A DNA stretch of 19,866 nucleotides, taken from positions 1-19,866 of the forward strand of contig DAOUBX010000247.1 in NCBI GenBank assembly GCA_034432445.1, in the 5' to 3' direction. The translations under genes and the position numbers were made by a program. The stretch comes from JANWYQ01 sp034432445 (GTDB taxonomy: Bacteria; Chloroflexota; Anaerolineae; JAAEKA01). The notes beneath the pieces are model-generated. The model ran no database searches. It was not told the DNA's origin and saw nothing but the letters and a program-made list of their open reading frames with translations. Shown here piece after piece: positions 16,021-19,866 of this stretch. Positions within the stretch are counted from its first letter, which is position 1, and every line of letters starts with the position of its first letter.

Positions 16021-17405
16021 GATCGGATTACACGCCGAGGGCGCGAAGCGGGTGCTTGCTGCTGCGCAGGCGCCCCTTGGGGGACAGACACGGCCGCACC
16101 CTTCGTAGTGGCGGCTTCAGCCGTCCCCGCACCCTTCGTAGTGATGGCTTCAGCCGTCCCCGCATCCTTCGTAGTGACGGCTTCAGCCGTCTGCGTCGGC
16201 AGCAATTCGATCAATTCGATCGGTTGCAGCAAGGCATCCCAGTCCACTTCGGGGATCGGCGGAGCGGGGGGAATTGCAACCGTGTGGACGGTCTCGAGCT
16301 CGGGTAAGACCAGTCCCTCGGCCAGCACTCCCAGATCGATCTCTGGAAAGGGGACCGGCTCGGGAAAGCCGGCCGGGTCGGCGCGCGCCGGCTTCGGCGG
16401 CGGAAGACGTCGCTCGCGGGCTGTGGTCTTGGGCACCGCAGATGGGTCTGTGGTGGCGCTTGTGACAGGGCGACTGGAAACCGGTCGCAGGGAGTAGATC
16501 GTTGGCCGTAACGCTCGGTTCATTTCGATCAAGCTCGGAAAGCGGTCGTCCGGGCTAGCGGCCAAGGCCTTGGTCAGAATGTCATCCAGCGCCGGTGGAA
16601 TGGCGGGGTGTTGCTGGGCCACGTGGGTGGGACGGCCCGGCACCGGCGGCCGACCGGTGAGCAGCAAATAGATCAACGCAGCAACGGCATAAACATCGCT
16701 GCGGGCGTCGGGTGCACCGCCTTGCGCCACTTCGGGCGGCGTGAGCGCTGTTGGCGCCGGCCGCTCCGTGACCTGCAACAGCCGGCGCACCTGCTCAATA
16801 CCGACGCCGGCTACCAGAGGACTGCCGGTCGGGTCGACAAAAATATCGTCGGGACTGAGTGCGCCATGAAACAGGCCGCGATAGTGTAAGTATTGCAGGG
16901 CATCACTCACCTGGCCTGCCAGCCGAAAAGCGCGTTTGAGCTCCATCGGCTGGCCCACATCCTGCGACAGCGGATGCACGCCGGCGCGCAGCCGGGTGAT
17001 AACGTAGGGATAGGCCTCGTAGAATGCCATCTCCACCAGGGGCGCCAAACCAGGGTGGTTGAGCGTTGTCATTTGGATCTGGCGGCCCAGGTTGAGCAAC
17101 GCGTCCTGCCGGCCCAGGTCAGCGATCTGGCGCAACACGCGGATTGCCTGCACCCCATCCGGCGCGAGTTGCCAGCCCGAAGCCAGAAGGTCGCTCCCTT
17201 GGCGCCGTACCAAGCGGCGAAAAGCCGCCACAGCGCTCTGCACCCAGGCGCGGCGCTCCGCTTGCCGGTCCTTGGCGTCCTGGACGGCGTCGGGAGCCAA
17301 GACCCGCAGCAGATTGATGCGCAGAGCGCCGGCACTCTTAATTTGCCTTGAGCTGGTTACGGTATCGTAGAGAGTATCGGTCAACCGCTTCTTGCGCTGC
17401 GCCAT
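16017..17405 (-). CDS. Protein kinase-like protein lacking all catalytic residues (pseudokinase)
   Basis: This 462-residue protein has a Ser/Thr-kinase fold at about 75-300. The C-lobe landmarks are visible: LQYLHYRGLFHGALSPDDIF (171-188, the catalytic loop), LTPPEVA (221-227, the APE region), RSDVYAVAALIYLLLTGRPP (235-254, with the conserved Asp236) and DDRFPS with Arg288. HRD reads HGA (180-182), the catalytic-loop Lys is Ser184, and DFG reads AGVGI (199-203), so phosphotransfer is not expected. No glycine-rich loop is recognisable. The C-terminal region (about 305-462) is Pro-rich and disordered, with three 11-residue repeats of the TAEAVTTKDAG type. There is no membrane helix. AAGGA lies eight bases before the ATG. 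The gene is coupled by a 4-bp overlap to MurF-Alr, so a regulatory or scaffold role in wall synthesis is inferred. Confidence 0.85.
   Translation of the reverse strand: MAQRKKRLTDTLYDTVTSSRQIKSAGALRINLLRVLAPDAVQDAKDRQAERRAWVQSAVAAFRRLVRRQGSDLLASGWQLAPDGVQAIRVLRQIADLGRQDALLNLGRQIQMTTLNHPGLAPLVEMAFYEAYPYVITRLRAGVHPLSQDVGQPMELKRAFRLAGQVSDALQYLHYRGLFHGALSPDDIFVDPTGSPLVAGVGIEQVRRLLQVTERPAPTALTPPEVAQGGAPDARSDVYAVAALIYLLLTGRPPVPGRPTHVAQQHPAIPPALDDILTKALAASPDDRFPSLIEMNRALRPTIYSLRPVSSRPVTSATTDPSAVPKTTARERRLPPPKPARADPAGFPEPVPFPEIDLGVLAEGLVLPELETVHTVAIPPAPPIPEVDWDALLQPIELIELLPTQTAEAVTTKDAGTAEAITTKGAGTAEAATTKGAAVSVPQGAPAQQQAPASRPRRVIRS
16094..16192 (-). repeat. Three tandem 33-bp units containing a palindrome, in coding sequence
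   Basis: The units are 16094-16126, 16127-16159 and 16160-16192, nearly identical, and each holds GRYGGCTTCAGCC(GTC) preceded by CCTTCGTAGTG. The 33-bp period keeps frame and encodes 11-residue repeats (TAEAVTTKDAG, TAEAITTKGAG, TAEAATTKGAA). The palindrome is the same family as at 1343-1373 and 15024-15138. Confidence 0.85.
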
Positions 17406-17552
17406 GGCGAAGATCCTTGTGACTGCTCAGCTTGAATTGTCTAGTACTTGACTCTGAGCTTGCAACGGTGTCCGCAGAGCCAACTGAGGCCGAAGAATCG
17501 GTCAGGCGCCCGCCGCCTGAGTCGCTCCGGCATCCGATCATGACCTGTTGCG

Positions 17553-17581
17553 ATTGTAGCACACAGCCCAACGCTGTGCAA
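17553..17581 (-). promoter_or_regulatory. Promoter of the pseudokinase, MurF-Alr, lipid kinase operon
   Basis: On the minus strand TTGCAC (17581-17576), a 17-bp spacer and TACAAT (17558-17553). Transcription would start near 17546, giving a 5' leader of about 140 nt before the ATG at 17405. I see nothing distinctive in that leader. Confidence 0.6.
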
Positions 17582-17587
17582 GAGGCT

Positions 17588-17617
17588 TTGGCCTTTGTCC
17601 CTGGCTGGTGTTACAAT
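17588..17617 (+). promoter_or_regulatory. Promoter of the DUF2231 gene, back to back with the operon promoter
   Basis: TACAAT (17612-17617) lies nine bases before the ATG at 17627. TTGGCC (17588-17593) at an 18-bp distance is a weak -35. No Shine-Dalgarno is present, so a leaderless or near-leaderless message is likely. Only six bases separate this -35 from that of the divergent promoter. Confidence 0.5.
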
Positions 17618-17626
17618 CGGGCCGCC

Positions 17627-18064
17627 ATGTTCACACTCTTTCCCTTACATCCGCGTTTTGTGCATTTCCCGATCGCGTTACTGATGACCGGCAGCTTGCT
17701 GGCGATTGTCTATCTGTTGGGCTGGCGCCGACCGGCGCTGCCCACGCTGATCTGGGGGATGCTGGGCTTAGGCTGGCTGGCGCTCTTTCCGGTTGTGTTG
17801 ACCGGCTTGATCGACCAGAACCAAGCAGAAGTTACGGCCGCCGCAGCTCCGACGCTGAATCAGCATATCGCCGCCGGCTTTGGCTTGATCATCGTCTATG
17901 GCTTGGCGCTTTACGAGCGGCTGCGCGCACCGGCCGTCCTAGACGATCCGCGGCGCAGGCTGTGGTTGTCGGCGCTTTTGGGGGTTGGCATGCTGTTGAT
18001 CGTCGTCGCAGGCGCGCTGGGCGGGGAGCTGGTCTTCACCCACGGTCTTGGCCGCAGAGGCTGA
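17627..18064 (+). CDS. DUF2231 membrane protein
   Basis: This is a 145-residue protein with four hydrophobic segments (about 14-31, 40-60, 81-96 and 113-132). The family landmarks are visible: LHPRFVHFPIALL near the start (His8, His13), NQHIAAGF (His80) and the C-terminal GGELVFTHGLG (His139). The spaced, conserved His residues in membrane helices or their edges suggest a redox cofactor or metal site, but no function is established for DUF2231. The open frame extends upstream to 17432. I chose the ATG at 17627 because the family starts with this HP-VHFP motif close to the N-terminus and a promoter lies just before it. It is transcribed divergently from the pseudokinase operon. Confidence 0.85.
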   Translation: MFTLFPLHPRFVHFPIALLMTGSLLAIVYLLGWRRPALPTLIWGMLGLGWLALFPVVLTGLIDQNQAEVTAAAAPTLNQHIAAGFGLIIVYGLALYERLRAPAVLDDPRRRLWLSALLGVGMLLIVVAGALGGELVFTHGLGRRG

Positions 18065-18090
18065 GCTGGCCCGCCCCCCAGGTTGATCTT

Positions 18091-18217
18091 CCTAGATCGT
18101 AACTATTCAGGTGCCGGGCACTTGCGACCGGTTCCCAGCTTGAGCCGGCTCTGCAGACGTCCTGGCCAGCGCAGCCTTAAGTGCCCGGCACCTAGGGCTG
18201 AATAGTTGCCCTAGATC
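18091..18217. mobile_element. Complete 111-bp IS66-type MITE with 8-bp target duplication
   Basis: The element spans 18099-18209 and is flanked by CCTAGATC on both sides (18091-18098 and 18210-18217). The left end is GTAACTATTCAGGTGCCGGG and onward (25-nt arm to 18123). The right end, reverse complemented, is GCAACTATTC, then six extra bases (AGCCCT), then the same AGGTGCCGGGCACTT arm. Each arm also holds an inner inverted repeat GTGCC-G-GGCAC. It has no coding capacity. GTAA ends with 8-bp duplications are characteristic of the IS66 family, so a trans-acting IS66-like transposase is the inferred mobiliser. Confidence 0.85.
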
Positions 18218-18251
18218 GACCGCCAGCCCCACACAGAGACGGACGGAACCG

Positions 18252-18297
18252 GGACGATCGTCCTGCGGGGGTTACAACTCGCTCTCAACACAGCGAG
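18252..18297. promoter_or_regulatory. Two inverted repeats upstream of the binding-protein promoter (candidate operators)
   Basis: A perfect 12-bp palindrome GGACGATCGTCC (18252-18263) and the inverted repeat CTCGCT-N8-AGCGAG (18278-18297) lie just before the -35 at 18302. Their position suits regulator binding. No regulator family can be named. Confidence 0.35.
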
Positions 18298-18301
18298 GGG
18301 T

Positions 18302-18330
18302 TTGACTTGCTGTTGTTTTCGTGTTATAGT
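18302..18330 (+). promoter_or_regulatory. Strong sigma70-type promoter for the amino acid-binding protein gene
   Basis: TTGACT (18302-18307), a 17-bp spacer and TATAGT (18325-18330), the best -35/-10 pair in the window. The predicted start near 18337 leaves a leader of about 290 nt before the ATG at 18631. Confidence 0.7.
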
Positions 18331-18630
18331 CTCGCCACAAAATTTTCGGAGCTGTGCGCTTCATTGCGCTGGGGGTTGAATCTAGCTGACCGATGGTTTT
18401 AGCGCCACGGCAGTGCTCGATTTGGTCAACATGTACGTGATCGGCTTTGCCGTTGCTTGCACCTAACTTGCTGATCAGCAAGCCGCTAGGTCCGACGCTC
18501 GGATCAACGGCCTCTGTCGGTTGATGAAAGGAGGCTGCCCCACACCAAGATATCTCGTTGCTCGTCCTAAACGCTTTTGGCCGTACCATCTACCTGACAA
18601 TCACCTGTAGTCTACAAAGGAGGAGTTCGC
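18331..18630 (+). promoter_or_regulatory. Long 5' leader with successive hairpins (candidate cis-regulatory RNA)
   Basis: Non-overlapping pairings follow in order: GCGCT/AGCGC (18366-18370 with 18401-18405), CGGCA/TGCCG (18408-18412 with 18448-18452, enclosing CGAT/ATCG), the palindrome CTTGCTGATCAGCAAG (18467-18482) enclosed by CCTA/TAGG, TCCGA/TCGGA (18491-18503) and ATCAAC/GTTGAT (18503-18525, sharing one base with the previous stem). AAAGGAGG occurs at 18527-18534 and again at 18616-18623, seven bases before the ATG. A 28-codon frame (18524-18610) lies between them but lacks a ribosome site upstream. I do not recognise a known riboswitch or T-box sequence. Confidence 0.45.
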
Positions 18631-19743
18631 ATGAAGCACAAGCATCGCGCCCTGTTTATGTTCCTGCTGATCCTGGCGCTCGCGGTTGTCAGCTGCACCC
18701 AGGCCACTCCTGCACCGACTCCAGCCCCAGCCGAACAGCCAACCGCTGCGCCGGCGGAACAACAACAGCCTGCGCCCGCACCGGCCGCACAAAAGATCCT
18801 CGATACGGTCAAAGCGCGCGGCAAAGTTGTGTGCGGGGTTCACACCAGCCTACCCGGTTTTGGCTATCTGGATGCCAACGGCAAGAACCAGGGCTTTGAC
18901 ATCGATCTGTGTCGCGCCGTGGCAGCGGCCGTCTTCGGCGATCCCAACGCGGCCGAGTTCGTGCCGATCCAGGCCGCCGAGCGCGGCCCCGCCCTGCAGA
19001 CGCGCGAGGTAGACCTCGTGCCGCGCAACATGACCTGGACATCGTCGCGCGACGCACAGTGGGGCAACTTCACGCATGTAATGTTCTACGATGGCCAGGG
19101 CATGATGGTGCGCGCCGACAGCGGCTTTACCACGCTGGAGGACCTGGACGGCGCTACGATCTGCGTCACCACCGGCACAACCACCGAACAGAACCTGGCC
19201 GATGCCTTCCGCGAACTGGGGTTGCAGTTCACGGCCGTTACCTTCGAAGATACATCAGCGGTCTACAGCGCCTACGAGGACGGGCGCTGCGATGCGGCCA
19301 CCAGCGACAAGTCGCAGTTGGCCGCCGTGCGCAGCGGTTTTGCCAACCCTGCCGACCATGTGATCATGGACGTGACCATGTCCAAGGAACCGCTCACCCC
19401 GGCCGTGCCCTCTGGCGACGATCAGTGGTTCGACATTGTCAAGACCGTGATGTGGGTTCTCATCAACGCCGAGGAGATGAGCGTCACCTCCCAGAACGTG
19501 GAGGAGATGAAAGGCAGTGAAAGCCTGCCCGTGCGGCGCATGCTGGGTGTCGAAGGCAGCTTCGGCCAGGCGGATCTCGGCCTGAGCAATGACTTCGCGG
19601 TCAATGTGATCAAGGCAGTGGGCAACTACGGTGAGATCTACGACCGCTATATGGGGCCCAACGGCGCGTCCTTCACGCTCGATCGTGGCTTGAACAACCT
19701 GTGGACCAACGGCGGCCTGATCTACGCGCCGCCGCTGCGCTAG
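18631..19743 (+). CDS. aapJ: Polar amino acid ABC transporter substrate-binding lipoprotein (AapJ/BztA type)
   Basis: This is a 370-residue secreted lipoprotein. The signal peptide ends in a lipobox, LAVVSC, with Cys22 as the lipidated residue, followed by a Pro/Ala/Gln-rich tether (23-50). The mature part is a family 3 solute-binding domain close to AapJ/BztA general L-amino-acid binders: ILDTVKARGKVVCGVHTSLP, GFDIDLCRAVAAAVFGD, VDLVPRNMTWTSSRD, FYDGQGMMV, ICVTTGTTTEQNLA and CDAATSDKSQLAA. It would capture polar amino acids outside the membrane and deliver them to a permease and ATPase encoded beyond the window. AAAGGAGG lies seven bases before the ATG, an ideal ribosome site. A strong promoter and a long hairpin-rich leader precede it, so control at the RNA level is possible. 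Confidence 0.92.
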   Translation: MKHKHRALFMFLLILALAVVSCTQATPAPTPAPAEQPTAAPAEQQQPAPAPAAQKILDTVKARGKVVCGVHTSLPGFGYLDANGKNQGFDIDLCRAVAAAVFGDPNAAEFVPIQAAERGPALQTREVDLVPRNMTWTSSRDAQWGNFTHVMFYDGQGMMVRADSGFTTLEDLDGATICVTTGTTTEQNLADAFRELGLQFTAVTFEDTSAVYSAYEDGRCDAATSDKSQLAAVRSGFANPADHVIMDVTMSKEPLTPAVPSGDDQWFDIVKTVMWVLINAEEMSVTSQNVEEMKGSESLPVRRMLGVEGSFGQADLGLSNDFAVNVIKAVGNYGEIYDRYMGPNGASFTLDRGLNNLWTNGGLIYAPPLR

Positions 19744-19761
19744 ACCTTTTCAAGACGAGCA

Positions 19762-19777
19762 CCTTTGTAGTGGCGAC
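19762..19777 (+). repeat. Half of a palindromic repeat interrupted by the MITE
   Basis: CCTTTGTAGTGGCGAC matches the left half of the CCTTCGTAGTGRCGAC repeat family (compare 1345-1359). It ends exactly where the MITE begins at 19778, so the MITE appears to have inserted into the repeat. The other half should lie beyond the window. Confidence 0.5.
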
Positions 19778-19866
19778 GTAACTATTCAGGTGCCGGGCAC
19801 TTGCGACCGGTTTACAGCTTGAGCCGGCTCTGCAGACGCCCTGGCCAGCGCAGCCTTAAGTGCCCG
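19778..19866 (+). mobile_element. Partial IS66-type MITE, copy 3 (cut by window end)
   Basis: It begins GTAACTATTCAGGTGCC and is identical, in inverted orientation, to copy 1 at 1-90 over 89 bp. The last ~22 bp, including the right terminus, would lie beyond the window. Confidence 0.85.

Noticed and set aside
16094..16192. Possible CRISPR-like array
   Set aside because: The units are directly tandem with no unique spacers, lie within a coding frame and total only three.
18524..18610. 28-codon leader peptide frame before the binding-protein gene
   Set aside because: No ribosome site precedes its ATG and no run of regulatory codons is seen; kept only as a note within the leader entry.
1..19866. 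Composite transposon bounded by inverted MITE copies
   Set aside because: The elements lack a transposase, the cargo is housekeeping-like, and an assembly break at a multicopy repeat explains the ends more simply.

Overview
The window is GC-rich bacterial chromosomal DNA with 13 protein genes and no rRNA, tRNA or CRISPR array. The gene set suggests the phylum Chloroflexota (an Anaerolineae- or Caldilineae-like lineage): a MurF-alanine racemase fusion, a DUF2207 membrane protein, a kinase-like protein next to wall genes, several GT-C membrane glycosyltransferases, mixed leaderless and Shine-Dalgarno starts, and dispersed small palindromic repeats. This placement is an inference from style and families, not from a marker gene.

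Layout. Positions 94-7662 (+) hold a VOC-fold protein, a double hot-dog thioesterase, a degenerate receiver-DUF309 protein, an MDR-type dehydrogenase, a DUF2207 membrane protein and the lipid II flippase MurJ. Positions 7528-10117 (-) hold a GT-C membrane protein followed by an unusual fusion of a MoaD/ThiS-like ubiquitin fold with a 3-methyladenine DNA glycosylase, whose 3' end overlaps the end of murJ. Positions 10118-10688 are a gene-free, hairpin-rich repeat block ending in a clear promoter for a second GT-C membrane protein (10689-12326, +). Positions 12343-17405 (-) form a tight operon read pseudokinase -> MurF-Alr fusion -> lipid kinase, driven by a promoter at 17553-17581 that is back to back with the promoter of a DUF2231 membrane protein (+). 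The right end (18065-19866) holds an intact 111-bp MITE, a strong promoter, a ~290-nt leader rich in hairpins and a polar amino acid-binding lipoprotein of the AapJ type. The permease genes would lie beyond the window.

Themes. Peptidoglycan precursor supply links the middle of the window: MurF-Alr makes D-Ala and attaches D-Ala-D-Ala, MurJ flips lipid II, and a catalytically dead kinase-like protein is translationally coupled to MurF-Alr, which suggests a regulatory role. The window begins and ends in the same 89-90 bp repeat in inverted orientation, which most simply means that the assembly broke at a multicopy MITE. The intact third copy has GTAA-type ends and an 8-bp target duplication, pointing to mobilisation by an IS66-type transposase. 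A second repeat family, a short palindrome, has entered two coding regions in the same reading frame and supplies the stop codon of a third.

The best candidates for something undescribed are the structured leader at 18331-18630, the in-frame palindrome expansions, the ubiquitin-fold-glycosylase fusion and the pseudokinase coupled to MurF-Alr.
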